Below, piece by piece: positions 23,104-36,300 of a stretch of 64,000 bases of DNA; within the stretch, counting starts at the first letter, position 1, and the number at the start of each line of letters is the position of its first letter. Origin of the DNA: Luzula sylvatica (Eukaryota > Streptophyta > Magnoliopsida > Poales > Juncaceae). The position numbers and the translations under genes are program-made. A model generated the notes under the pieces. The model made no database searches. It saw only the letters and a program-made list of their open reading frames with translations, and was not told where the DNA came from. The DNA lies in NCBI GenBank assembly GCA_946800325.1, contig OX326956.1:74039087-74103086 (forward strand), given 5' to 3'.

Positions 23104-25106
23104 CCAAATTCGACCGCGGTGCTGCATTCCTCTCGTCGAGGCGAGCGATTTTTATATAAAGATCGTGCCATTTGGAGAAAGTATGAGAAAGTTACAATGT
23201 GATAATCGTGATATTCAATAATTCAGGATGAAATTACCAAAAAAACTGTATTTTCTGTTAATTCGGGTTCAAAATATATAATTTCCCAAATTCGTTCGCG
23301 CTGCTGTATTCCTCTCGCCGGGTCGAGCGATTTTGATATAAAAATCGTGCCATTTGGAGACAGATTGAGAAAGCCACAATTGGACAATCTTCATATTCAA
23401 TAATTCAAGAAGAAATTACAAAAAAACTGTGTTTTTTGTTAATTCGGGTTCAAAATACGTAATTTCGCAAATTCGGCCGCGCTGCTGCATTCCTCTCGTC
23501 GAGGCGAGCGATTTTGATATAAAGATCGTGCCATTTGGAGAAAGTATGAGAGAGTTACAATGTGATAATCTTCATATTCAATAATTCAGGATGAAATTAC
23601 CAAAAAAACTGTATTTTCTGTTAAATCGGGTTCAAAATACATAATTTCCCAAATTCGTTCGCGCAGCTGTATTCCTCTCGCCGGGGCGAGCGATTTTGAT
23701 ATAAAAATCGTGCCATTTGGAGAAAGATTGAGAAAGCCACAATTGGACAATCTTCATATTCAATAATTCAAGACGAAATTACAAAAAAAACTGTGTTTTT
23801 TGTTAATTCGGGTTCAAAATACGTAATTTCCCAAATTCGGCCGCGCTGCTGCATTCCTCTCGTCGAGGCGAGCGATTTTGATATAAAGATCGTGCCATTT
23901 GGAGAAAGTATGAGAAAGTTACAATGTGATAATCTTCATATTCAATAATTCAGGATGAAATTACCAAAAAAACTGTATTTTCTGTTAATTCGGGTTCAAA
24001 ATACATAATTTCCCAAATTCGTTCGCGCTGCTGTATTCCTCTCGCCTGGGCGAGCGATTTTGATATAAAAATCGTGCCATTTGGAGAAAGATTGAGAAAA
24101 CCACAATTGGACAAACTTCATATTCAATAATTCAAGATGAAATTACAAAAAAAACTGTGTTTTTTGTTAATTCGGGTTCAAAATAGGTAATTTCCCAAAT
24201 TCGACCGCGGTGCTGCATTCCTCTCGTCGAGGCGAGCGATTTTTATATAAAGATCGTGCCATTTGGAGAAAGTATGAGAAAGTTACAATGTGATAATCTT
24301 CATATTCAATAATTCAGGATGAAATTACCAAAAAAACTGTATTTTCTGTTAATTCGGTTTCAAAATACATAATTTCCAAAATTCGTTCGCGCTGCTGTAT
24401 TCCTCTCGCCGGGGCGAGCGATTTTGATATAAAAATCGTGCCATTTGGAGAAAGATTGAGAAAACCACAATTGGACAATCTTCATATTCAATAATTCAAG
24501 AAGAAATTACAAAAAAAACTGTGTTTTTTGTTAATTCGGGTTCAAAATACGTAATTTCCCAAATTCGGACGCGCTGCTGCATTCCTCTCGTCGAAGCGAG
24601 CGATTTTGATATAAAGATCGTGCCATTTGGAGAAAGTATGAGAAAGTTACAATGTGATAATCTTTATATTCAATAATTAAGGATGAAATTACCAAAAAAA
24701 CTGTATTTTCTGTTAATTCGGGTTCAAAATACATAATTTCAAAAATTCGTTCGCGCTGCTGTATTCCTCTCGCCGGGGCGAGCGATTTTGATATAAAAAT
24801 CGTGCCATTTGGAGAAAGATTGAGAAAACCACAATTGGACAACCTTCATATTCAATAATTCAAGATGAAATTACAAAAAAAACTGTGTTTTTTGTTAATT
24901 CGGGTTCAAAATAGGTAATTTCCCAAATTCGGCCGCGATGCTGCATTCCTATCGTCGAGGCGAGCGATTTTGATATAAAGATCGTGCCATTTGGAGAAAG
25001 TATGAGAAAGTTACAATGTGATAATCTTCATATTCAATAATTCAGGATGAAATTACCAAAAAAACTGTATTTTCTGTTAATTCGGGTTCAAAATACATAA
25101 TTTTCC
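23104..25106 (+). repeat. Segment with 13-mer and 15-mer offset copies
   Basis: Bases to about 23816 repeat those from 20640 at offset 2366. The TCGGACGCGCTG/CGTCGAAGCGAG B monomer returns at 24595, exactly 2730 bp (15 x 182) after 21865. Around 24690 two A-type monomers show TTTCAAAAATTCG in place of TTTCCCAAATTCG. The longest open frame of the window (103 codons, minus strand, 24531-24842) lies here and is a chance product of these substitutions. Confidence 0.8.
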
Positions 25107-25470
25107 CCAAATTCGTTCACGCTGCTGTATTCCTCTCGCCGGGGCGAGCGATTTTGATATAAAAATCGTGCCATTTGGAGAAAGATTGAGAAAGCCACAA
25201 TTGGACAATCTTCATATTCAATAATTCAAGACGAAATTACAAAAAAAACTGTGTTTTTTGTTAATTCGGGTTCAAAATACGTAATTTCCCAAATTCGTTC
25301 ACGCAGCTGTATTCCTCTCGCCGGGGCGAGCGATTTTGATATAAATATCGTGCCATTTGGAGAAAGATTGAGAAAGCCACAATTGGACAATCTTCATATT
25401 CAATAATTCAAGACGAAATTACAAAAAAAACTGTGTTTTTTGTTAATTCGGGTTCAAAATACGTAATTTC
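25107..25470 (+). repeat. A-A pair, second TTTTCCCC boundary
   Basis: A monomers at 25107 and 25289 are adjacent, and B follows at 25471. The left boundary again has TTTTCCCC (TTTT at 25101-25104), as at 22734, and the second A has the GTTCACGCAGCTG head with ATAAATATCG. The arrangement parallels that at 22740 at an offset of 2367, so the two A-A pairs probably descend from one event. Confidence 0.87.
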
Positions 25471-27654
25471 CCAAATTCGGCCGCGCAGCTGCATTCCTCT
25501 CGTCGAGGCGAGCGATTTTGATATAAAGATCGTGCCATTTGGAGAAAGTATGAGAAAGTTACAATGTGATAATCTTCATATTCAATAATTCAGGATGAAA
25601 TTACCAAAAAAACTGTATTTTCTGTTAAATCGGGTTCAAAATACATAATTTCCCAAATTCGTTCGCGCAGCTGTATTCCTCTCGCCGGGGCGAGCGATTT
25701 TGATATAAAAATCGTGCCATTTGGAGAAAGATTGAGAAAGCCACAATTGGACAATCTTCATATTCAATAATTCAAGACGAAATTACAAAAAAAACTGTGT
25801 TTTTTGTTAATTCGGGTTCAAAATACGTAATTTCCCAAATTCGGCAGCGATGCTGCATTGCTCTCGTCGAGGCGAGCGATTTTGATATAAAGATCGTGCC
25901 ATTTGGAGAAAGTATGAGAAAGTTACAATGTGATAATCTTCATATTCAATAATTCAGGATGAAATTACCAAAAAAACTGTATTTTCTGTTAATTCGGGTT
26001 CAAAATACATAATTTCCCAAATTCGTTCGCGCTGCTGTATTCCTCTCGCCTGGGCGAGCGATTTTGATATAAAAATCGTGCCATTTGGAGAAAGATTGAG
26101 AAAACCACAATTGGACAAACTTCATATTCAATAATTAAAGATGAAATTACAAAAAAAACTGTGTTTTTTGTTAATTCGGGTTCAAAATAGGTAATTTCCC
26201 AAATTCGACCACGGTGCTGCATTCCTCTCGTCGAGGCGAGCGATTTTTATATAAAGATCGTGCCATTTGGAGAAAGTATGAGAAAGTTACAATGTGATAA
26301 TCTTGATATTCAATAATTCAGGATGAAATTACCAAAAAAACTGTATTTTCTGTTAATTCGGGTTCAAAATATATAATTTCCCAAATTCGTTCGCGCTGCT
26401 GTATTCCTCTCGCCGGGACGAGCGATTTTGATATAAAAATCGTGCCATTTGGAGAAAGATTGAGAAAGCCACAATTGGACAATCTTCATATTCAATAATT
26501 CAAGACGAAATTACAAAAAAAATTGTGTTTTTTGTTAATTCGGGTTCAAAATACGTAATTTCCCAAATTTGGCCGCGATGCTGCATTCCTCTCGTCGAGG
26601 CGAGCGATTTTGATATAAAGATCGTGCCATTTGGAGAAAGTATGAGAAAGTTACAATGTGATAATCTTCATATTCAATAATTCAGGATGAAATTACCAAA
26701 AAAACTGTATTTTCTGTTAATTCGGGTTCAAAATACATAATTTCCCAAATTCGTTCGCGCTGCTGTATTCCTCTCGCCGGGGCGAGCGATTTTGATATAA
26801 AAATCGTGCCATTTGGAGAAAGATTGAGAAAACCACAATTGGACAAACTTCATATTCAATAATTCAAGATGAAATTACAAAAAAAACTGTGTTTTTTGTT
26901 AATTCGGGTTCAAAATAGGTAATTTCCCAAATTCGACCGCGCTGCTGCATTCCTCTCGTCGAGGCGAGCGATTTTGATATAAAGATCGTGCCATTTGGAG
27001 AAAGTATGAGAAAGTTACAATGTGATAATCTTCATATTCAATAATTCAGGATGAAATTACCAAAAAAACTGTATTTTCTATTAATTCGGGTTCAAAATAC
27101 ATAATTTCCCAAATTCGTTCGCGCTGCTGTATTCCTCTCGCCGGGGCGAGCGATTTTGATATAAAAATCGTGCCATTTGGAGAAAGATTGAGAAAACCAC
27201 AATTGGACAAACTTCATATTCAATAATTCAAGATGAAATTACAAAAAAAACTGTGTTTTTTGTTAATTCGGGTTCAAAATAGGTAATTTCCCAAATTCGA
27301 CCGCGCTGCTGCATTCCTCTCGTCGAGGCGAGCGATTTTTATATAAAGATCGTGCCATTTGGAGAAAGTATGAGAAAGTTACAATGTGATAATCTTCATA
27401 TTCAATAATTCAGGATGAAATTACCAAAAAAACTGTATTTTCTGTTAATTCGGGTTCAAAATACATAATTTCCCAAATTCGTTCGCGCTGCTGTATTCCT
27501 CTCGCCGGGACGAGCGATTTTGATATAAAAATCGTGCCATTTGGAGAAAGATTGAGAAAGCCACAATTGGACAATCTTCATATTTAATAATTCAAGAAAA
27601 AATTATAAAAAAACTATGTTTTTTTGTAAATTCGGGTTCAAAATACGTAATTTC
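25471..27654 (+). repeat. Regular dimer segment
   Basis: Alternating A and B with haplotypes A1 (about 25654), A2 subtype CCTGGGCGAG (about 26018), an A3-headed A1-like monomer (about 26380), A2, A2 and A3. The stretch 26420-27530 is close to 29150-30260 at an offset near 2729 bp (15 x 182 minus 1, CTATTAAT at 27078 and 29807). The A tail near 27600 carries the AAAAAATTATAAAAAAACTATG variant linked to the 18.8-kb block. Confidence 0.8.
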
Positions 27655-28018
27655 CCAAATTCGGTCGCACTGCTGCATTCCTCTCGTCGAGGCGAGCGAT
27701 TTTGATATAAAGATCGTGCCATTTGGAGAAAGTATGAGAAAGTTGCAATGTGATAATCTTCATATTCAATAATTCAGGATGAAATTACCAAAAAAATTGT
27801 ATTTTCTGTTAATTCGGGTTCAAAATACATAATTTCTCAAATTCGGCCGCGTAGCTGCATTCCTCTCGTCGAGGCGAGCGATTTTGATATAAAGATCGTG
27901 CCATTTGGAGAAAGTATGAGAAAGTTACAATGTGATAATCTTCATATTCAATAATTCAGGATGAAATTACCAAAAAAACTGTATTTTCTGTTAATTCGGG
28001 TTCAATATACATAATTTC
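27655..28018 (+). repeat. B-B pair
   Basis: B monomers at 27655 and 27837 are adjacent: the first ends with the B tail ATACATAATTTCTC and is followed by AAATTCGGCCGCGTAGCTGCATTCC, a B head. This is the only B-B junction I found, against four A-A junctions. It is the expected reciprocal product of the slip that makes an A-A pair, though it need not come from the same exchange. Confidence 0.9.
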
Positions 28019-29009
28019 CCAAATTCGTTCGCGCTGCTGTATTCCTCTCGCCTGGGCGAGCGATTTTGATATAAAAATCGTGCCATTTGGAGAAAGATTG
28101 AGAAAACCACAATTGGACAAACTTCATATTCAATAATTCAAGATGAAATTACAAAAAAAACTGTGTTTTATGTTAATTCGGGTTCAAAATAGGTAATTTC
28201 CCAAATTCGACCGCGCCGCTGCATTCCTCTCGTCGAGGCGAGCGATTTTTATATAAAGATCGTGCCATTTGGAGAAAGTATGAGAAAGTTACAATATGAT
28301 AATCTTCATATTCAATAATTCAGGATGAAATTACCAAAAAAACTGTATTTTCTGTTAATTCGGGTTCAAAATATATAATTTCCGAAATTCGTTCGCGCTG
28401 CTGTATTCCTCTCGCCGGGACGAGCGATTTTGATATAAAAATCGTGCCATTTGTAGAAAGATTGAGAAAGCCACAATTGGACAATCTTCATATTCAATAA
28501 TTCAAGAAAAAATTACAAAAAAACTGTGTTTTTTGTTAATTCGGGTTCAAAATACGTAATTTCCCAAATTCGGCAGCGCAGCTGCATTCCTCTCGTCGAG
28601 GCGAGCGATTTTGATAGAAAGATCGTGCCATTTGGAGAAAGTATGAGAAAGTTACAATGTGATAATCTTCATATTCAATAATTCAGGATGAAATTACCAA
28701 AAAAACTGTATTTTCTGTTAAATCGGGTTCAAAATACATAATTTCCCAAATTCAGTCGCGCAGCTGTATTCCTCTCGCCGGGGCGAGCGATTTTGATATA
28801 AATATCGTGCCATTTGGAGAAAGATTGAGAAAGCCACAATTGGACAATCTTCATATTCAATAATTCAAGACGAAATTACAAAAAAAACTGTGTTTTTTGT
28901 TAATTCGGGTTCAAAATACGTAATTTCCCAAATTCGGCCACGCAGCTGCATTCCTCTCGTCGAGGCGAGCGATTTTGATATAAAGATCGTGCCATTTGGA
29001 GAATGTATG
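28019..29009 (+). repeat. Regular dimer segment before the 8-mer duplication
   Basis: A2 subtype CCTGGGCGAG, A3 with TTCCGAAATTCG, and A1 with ATAAATATCG, each followed by B. Private substitutions here include GTTCAATATAC (about 28002), CATTTGTAGAAAG (about 28452), GATAGAAAG (about 28614) and GAATGTATGAG (about 29002), which are useful as single-copy markers. No other structure seen. Confidence 0.8.
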
Positions 29010-31992
29010 AGAAAGTTACAATGTGATAATCTTCATATTCAATAATTCAGGATGAAATTACCAAAAAAACTGTATTTTCTGTTAAATCGGGTTCAAAATA
29101 CATAATTTCCCAAATTCGTTCGCGCAGCTGTATTCCTCTCGCCGGGGCGAGCGATTTTGATATAAAAATCGTGCCATTTGGAGAAAGATTGAGAAAGCCA
29201 CAATTGGACAATCTTCATATTCAATAATTCAAGACGAAATTACAAAAAAAATTGTGTTTTTTGTTAATTCGGGTTCAAAATACGTAATTTCCCAAATTCG
29301 GCCGCGATGCTGCATTCCTCTCGTCGAGGCGAGCGATTTTGATATAAAGATCGTGCCATTTGGAGAAAGTATGAGAAAGTTACAATGTGATAATCTTCAT
29401 ATTCAATAATTCAGGATGAAATTACCAAAAAAACTGTATTTTCTGTTAATTCGGGTTCAAAATACATAATTTCCCAAATTCGTTCGCGCTGCTGTATTCC
29501 TCTCGCCGGGGCGAGCGATTTTGATATAAAAATCGTGCCATTTGGAGAAAGATTGAGAAAACCACAATTGGACAAACTTCATATTCAATAATTCAAGATG
29601 AAATTACAAAAAAAACTGTGTTTTTTGTTAATTCGGGTTCAAAATAGGTAATTTCCCAAATTCGACCGCGCTGCTGCATTCCTCTCGTCGAGGCGAGCGA
29701 TTTTGATATAAAGATCGTGCCATTTGGAGAAAGTATGAGAAAGTTACAATGTGATAATCTTCATATTCAATAATTCAGGATGAAATTACCAAAAAAACTG
29801 TATTTTCTATTAATTCGGGTTCAAAATACATAATTTCCCAAATTCGTTCGCGCTGCTGTATTCCTCTCGCCGGGGCGAGCGATTTTGATATAAAAATCGT
29901 GCCATTTGGAGAAAGATTGAGAAAACCACAATTGGACAAACTTCATATTCAATAATTCAAGATGAAATTACAAAAAAAACTGTGTTTTTTGTTAATTCGG
30001 GTTCAAAATAGGTAATTTCCCAAATTCGACCGCGCTGCTGCATTCCTCTCGTCGAGGCGAGCGATTTTTATATAAAGATCGTGCCATTTGGAGAAAGTAT
30101 GAGAAAGTTACAATGTGATAATCTTCATATTCAATAATTCAGGATGAAATTACCAAAAAAACTGTATTTTCTGTTAATTCGGGTTCAAAATACATAATTT
30201 CCCAAATTCGTTCGCGCTGCTGTATTCCTCTCGCCGGGACGAGCGATTTTGATATAAAAATCGTGCCATTTGGAGAAAGATTGAGAAAACCACAATTGGA
30301 CAAACTTCATATTCAATAATTCAAGATGAAATTACAAAAAAAACTGTGTTTTTTGTTAATTCGGGTTCAAAATAGGTAATTTCCCAAATTCGACCGCGCT
30401 GGTGCATTCCTCTCGTCGAGTCGAGCGATTTTGATATAAAGATCGTGCCATTTGGAGAAAGTATGAGAAAGTTACAATGTGATAATCTTCATATTCAATA
30501 ATTCAGGATGAAATTACCAAAAAAACTGTATTTTCTGTTAAATCGGGTTCAAAATACATAATTTCCCAAATTCGTTCGCGCAGCTGTATTCCTCTCGCCG
30601 GGGCGAGCGATTTTGATATAAAAATCGTGCCATTTGGAGAAAGATTGAGAAAGCCACAATTGGACAATCTTCATATTCAATAATTCAAGACGAAATTACA
30701 AAAAAAATTGTGTTTTTTGTTAATTCGGGTTCAAAATACGTAATTTCCCAAATTCGGCCGCGATGCTGCATTCCTCTCGTCGAGGCGAGCGATTTTGATA
30801 TAAAGATCGTGCCATTTGGAGAAAGTATGAGAAAGTTACAATGTGATAATCTTCATATTCAATAATTCAGGATGAAATTACCAAAAAAACTGTATTTTCT
30901 GTTAATTCAGGTTCAAAATACATAATTTCCCAAATTCGTTCGCGCTGCTGTATTCCTCTCGCCGGGGCGAGCGATTTTGATATAAAAATCGTGCCATTTG
31001 GAGAAAGATTGAGAAAACCACAATTGGACAAACTTCATATTCAATAATTCAAGATGAAATTAAAAAAAAAACTGTGTTTTTTGTTAATTCGGGTTCAAAA
31101 TAGGTAATTTCCCAAATTCGACCGCGCTGCTGCATTCCTCTCGTCGAGGCGAGCGATTTTGATATAAAGATCGTGCCATTTGGAGAAAGTATGAGAAAGT
31201 TACAGTGTGATAATCTTCATATTCAATAATTCAGGATGAAATTACCAAAAAAACTGTATTTTCTATTAATTCGGGTTCAAAATACATAATTTCCCAAATT
31301 CGTTAGCGCTGCTGTATTCCTCTCGCCGGGGCGAGCGATTTTGATATAAAAATCGTGCCATTTGGAGAAAGATTGAGAAAACCACAATTGGACAAACTTC
31401 ATATTCAATAATTCAAGATGAAATTACAAAAAAAACTGTGTTTTTTGTTAATTCGGGTTCAAAATAGGTAATTTCCCAAATTCGACCGCGCTGCTGCATT
31501 CCTCTCGTCGAGGCGAGCGATTTTTATATAAAGATCGTGCCATTTGGAGAAAGTATGAGAAAGTTACAATGTGATAATCTTCATATTCAATAATTCAGGA
31601 TGAAATTACCAAAAAAACTGTATTTTCTGTTAATTCGGGTTCAAAATACATAATTTCCCAAATTCGTTCGCGCTGCTGTATTCCTCTCGCCGGGACGAGC
31701 GATTTTGATATAAAAATCGTGCCATTTGGAGAAAGATTGAGAAAACCACAATTGGACAAACTTCATATTCAATAATTCAAGATGAAATTACAAAAAAAAC
31801 TGTGTTTTTTGTTAATTCGGGTTCAAAATAGGTAATTTCCCAAATTCGACCGCGCTGGTGCATTCCTCTCGTCGAGTCGAGCGATTTTGATATAAAGATC
31901 GTGCCATTTGGAGAAAGTATGAGAAAGTTACAATGTGATAATCTTCATATTCAATAATTCAGGATGAAATTACCAAAAAAACTGTATTTTCT
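29010..31992 (+). repeat. 8-monomer tandem duplication, unit 1456 bp
   Basis: The GCGCTGGTGCATTCC B variant lies at 30401 and 31857, exactly 8 x 182 bp apart. Sequence from about 29010 matches that from about 30466, with A order A1, A2, A2, A3-headed A2. Differences include TTCAGGTTC near 30908, a nine-A run with lost C (GAAATTAAAAAAAAAACTG) near 31060, and CGTTAGCGC near 31303. The second copy ends about 31992, where a TTTTCCCC boundary follows. Confidence 0.87.
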
Positions 31993-33345
31993 GTTAATTC
32001 GGGTTCAAAATACATAATTTTCCCCAAATTCGTTCACGCTGCTGTATTCCTCTCGTCGGGGCGAGAGATTTTGATATAAAAATCGTGCCATTTGGAGAAA
32101 GATTGAGAAAGCCACAATTGGACAATCTTCATATTCAATAATTCAAGACGAAATTACAAAAAAAACTGTGTTTGTTGTTAATTCGGGTTCAAAATACGTA
32201 ATTTCCCAAATTCGGCAGCGATGCTGCATTCCTCTCGTCGAGGCGAGCGATTTTGATATAAAGATCGTGCCATTAGGAGAAAGTATGAGAAAGTTACAAT
32301 GTGATAATCTTCATATTCAATAATTCAGGATGAAATTACCAAAAAAACTGTATTTTCTGTTAATTTGGGTTCAAAATACATAATTTCCCAAATTCGTTCA
32401 CGCTGCTGTATTCCTCTCGCCTGGGCGAGCGATTTTGATATAAAAATCGTGCCATTTGGAGAAAGATTGAGAAAACCACAATTGGACAAACTTCATATTC
32501 AATAATTAAAGATGAAATTACAAAAAAAACTGTGTTTTTTGTTAATTCGGGTTCAAAATAGGTAATTTCCCAAATTCGACCGCGCTGCTGCATTCCTCTC
32601 GTCGAGGCGAGCGATTTTTATATAAAGATCGTGCCATTTGGAGAAAGTATGAGAAAGTTACAATGTGATAATCTTGATATTCAATAATTCAGGATGAAAT
32701 TACCAAAAAAACTGTATTTTCTGTTAATTCGGGTTCAAAATATATAATTTCCCAAATTCGTTCGCGCTGCTGTATTCCTCTCGCCGGGACGAGCGATTTT
32801 GATATAAAAATCGTGCCATTTGGAGACAGATTGAGAAAGCCACAATTGGACAATCTTCATATTCAATAATTCAAGAAGAAATTACAAAAAAACTGTGTTT
32901 TTTGTTAATTCGGGTTCAAAATACGTAATTTCCCAAATTCGGCCGCGCTGCTGCATTCCTCTCGTCGAGGCGAGCGATTTTGATATAAAGATCGTGCCAT
33001 TTGGAGAAAGTATGAGAGAGGTACAATGTGATAATCTTCATATTCAATAATTCAGGATGAAATTACCAAAAAAACTGTATTTTCTGTTAAATCGGGTTCA
33101 AAATACATAATTTCCCAAATTCGTTCGCGCAGCTGTATTCCTCTCGCCGGGTCGAGCGATTTTGATATAAAAATCGTGCCATTTGGAGAAAGATTGAGAA
33201 AGCCACAATTGGACAATCTTCATATTCAATAATTCAAGACGAAATTACAAAAAAAACTGTGTTTTTTGTTAATTCGGGTTCAAAATACATAATTTCCCAA
33301 ATTCGGCCGCGCTGCTGCATTCCTCTCGTCGAGGCGAGCGATTTT
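31993..33345 (+). repeat. Segment with a TTTTCCCC boundary
   Basis: Opens with the 2-bp-longer boundary (TTTT at 32018-32021) and an A monomer with CGTCGGGGCGAGAG, then an A2 subtype CCTGGGCGAG monomer, an A3 with GAGACAG, an A1 with CCGGGTCGAG, and their B partners. The order TTTTCCCC-A, CCTGGG-A, GACAG-A matches 48.03-48.9 kb, so the two regions share ancestry across 16 kb. Confidence 0.8.
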
Positions 33346-36300
33346 GATATAAAGATCGTGCCATTTGGAGAAAGTATGAGAAAGTTACAATGTGATAATC
33401 TTCATATTCAATAATTCAGGATGAAATTACCAAAAAAACTGTATTTTCTGTTAATTCGGGTTCAAAATACATAATTTCCCAAATTCGTTCGCGCTGCTGT
33501 ATTCCTCTCGCCTGGGCGAGCGATTTTGATATAAAAATCGTGCCATTTGGAGAAAGATTGAGAAAACCACAATTGGACAAACTTCATATTCAATAATTCA
33601 AGATGAAATTACAAAAAAAACTGTGTTTTTTGTTAATTCGGGTTCAAAATAGGTAATTTCCCAAATTCAACCGCGCTGCTGCATTCCTCTCGTCGAGGCG
33701 AGCGATTTTTATATAAAGATCGTGCCATTTGGAGAAAGTATGAGAAAGTTACAATGTGATAATCTTCATATTCAATAATTCAGGATGAAATTACCAAAAA
33801 AACAGTATTTTCTGTTAAATCGGGTTCAAAATACATAATTTCTCAAATTCGTTCGCGCAGCTGTATTCCTGTCGCCGGGGCGAGCGATTTTGATATAAAA
33901 ATCGTGCCATTTGGAGAAAGATTGAGAAAGCCACAATTGGACAATCTTCATATTCAATAATTCAAGAAAAAATTACAAAAAAACTGTGTTTTTTGTTAAT
34001 TCGGGTTCAAAATACGTAATTTCCCAAATTCGGCCGCGCAGCTGCATTCCTCTCGTCGAGGCGAGCGATTTTGATATAAAGATTGTGCCATTTGGAGAAA
34101 GTATGAGAAAGTTACAATGTGATAATCTTCATATTCAATAATTCAGGATGAAATTACCAAAAAAACTGTATTTTCTGTTAAATCGGGTTCAAAATACATA
34201 ATTTCCCAAATTCGTTCGCGCAGCTGTATTCCTCTCGCCGGGGCGAGCGATTTTGATATAAATATCGTGCCATTTGGAGAAAGATTGAGAAAGCCACAAT
34301 TGGACAATCTTCATATTCAATAATTCAAGACGAAATTACAAAAAAAACTGTGTTTTTTGTTAATTCGGGTTCAAAATACGTAATTTCCCAAATTCGGCCG
34401 CGCAGCTGCATTCCTCTCGTCGAGGCGAGCGATTTTGATATAAAGATCGTGCCATTTGGAGAAAGTATGAGAAAGTTACAATGTGATAATCTTCATATTC
34501 AATAATTCAGGATGAAATTACCAAAAAAACTGTATTTTCTGTTAAATCGGGTTCAAAATACATAATTTCCCAAATTCGTTCGCGCAGCTGTATTCCTCTC
34601 GCCGGGGCGAGCGATTTTGATATAAAAATCGTGCCATTTGGAGAAAGATTGAGAAAGCCACAATTGGACAATCTTCATATTCAATAATTCAAGACGAAAT
34701 TACAAAAAAAACTGTGTTTTTTGTTAATTCGGGTTTAAAATACGTAATTTCCCAAATTCGGCCGCGATGCTGCATTCCTCTCGTCGAGGCGAGCGATTTT
34801 GATATAAAGATCGTGCCATTTGGAGAAAGTATGAGAAAGTTACAATGTGATAATCTTCATATTCAATAATTCAGGATGAAATTACCAAAAAAACTGTATT
34901 TTCTGTTAAATCGGGTTCAAAATACATAATTTCCCAAATTCGTTCGCGCAGCTGTATTCCTCTCGCCGGGTCGAGCGATTTTGATATAAAAATCGTGCCA
35001 TTTGGAGAAAGATTGAGAAAGCCACAATTGGACAATCTTCATATTCAATAATTCAAGACGAAATTACAAAAAAAATTGTGTTTTTTGTTAATTCGGGTTC
35101 AAAATACGTAATTTCCCAAATTCGGCCGCGATGCTGCATTCCTCTCGTCGAGGCGAGCGATTTAGATATAAAGATCGTGCCATTTGGAGAAAGTATGAGA
35201 AAGTTACAATGTGATAATCTTCATATTCAATAATTCAGGATGAAATTACCAAAAAAACTGTATTTTCTGTTAATTCGGGTTCAAAATACATAATTTCCCA
35301 AATTCGTTCGCGCTGCTGTATTCCTCTCGCCTGGGCGAGCGATTTTGATATAAAAATCGTGCCATTTGGAGAAAGATTGAGAAAACCACAATTGGACAAA
35401 CTTCATATTCAATAATTCAAGATGAAATTACAAAAAAAACTGTGTTTTTTGTTAATTCGGGTTCAAAATAGGTAATTTCCCAAATTCAACCGCGCTGCTG
35501 CATTCCTCTCGTCGAGGCGAGCGATTTTTATATAAAGATCGTGCCATTTGGAGAAAGTATGAGAAAGTTACAATGTGATAATCTTCATATTCAATAATTC
35601 AGGATGAAATTACCAAAAAAACAGTATTTTCTGTTAAATCGGGTTCAAAATACATAATTTCTCAAATTCGTTCGCGCAGCTGTATTCCTGTCGCCGGGGC
35701 GAGCGATTTTGATATAAAAATCGTGCCATTTGGAGAAAGATTGAGAAAGCCACAATTGGACAATCTTCATATTCAATAATTCAAGAAAAAATTACAAAAA
35801 AACTGTGTTTTTTGTTAATTCGGGTTCAAAATACGTAATTTCCCAAATTCGGCCGCGCAGCTGCATTCCTCTCGTCGAGGCGAGCGATTTTGATATAAAG
35901 ATTGTGCCATTTGGAGAAAGTATGAGAAAGTTACAATGTGATAATCTTCATATTCAATAATTCAGGATGAAATTACCAAAAAAACTGTATTTTCTGTTAA
36001 ATCGGGTTCAAAATACATAATTTCCCAAATTCGTTCGCGCAGCTGTATTCCTCTCGCCGGGGCGAGCGATTTTGATATAAATATCGTGCCATTTGGAGAA
36101 AGATTGAGAAAGCCACAATTGGACAATCTTCATATTCAATAATTCAAGACGAAATTACAAAAAAAACTGTGTTTTTTGTTAATTCGGGTTCAAAATACGT
36201 AATTTCCCAAATTCGGCCGCGCAGCTGCATTCCTCTCGTCGAGGCGAGCGATTTTGATATAAAGATCGTGCCATTTGGAGAAAGTATGAGAAAGTTACAA

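Noticed and set aside
24531..24842. Longest open frame, 103 codons, minus strand
   Set aside because: Spans two monomers and is kept open by chance substitutions such as TTTCAAAAATTCG. No recognisable domain, and the other copies of the region are closed.
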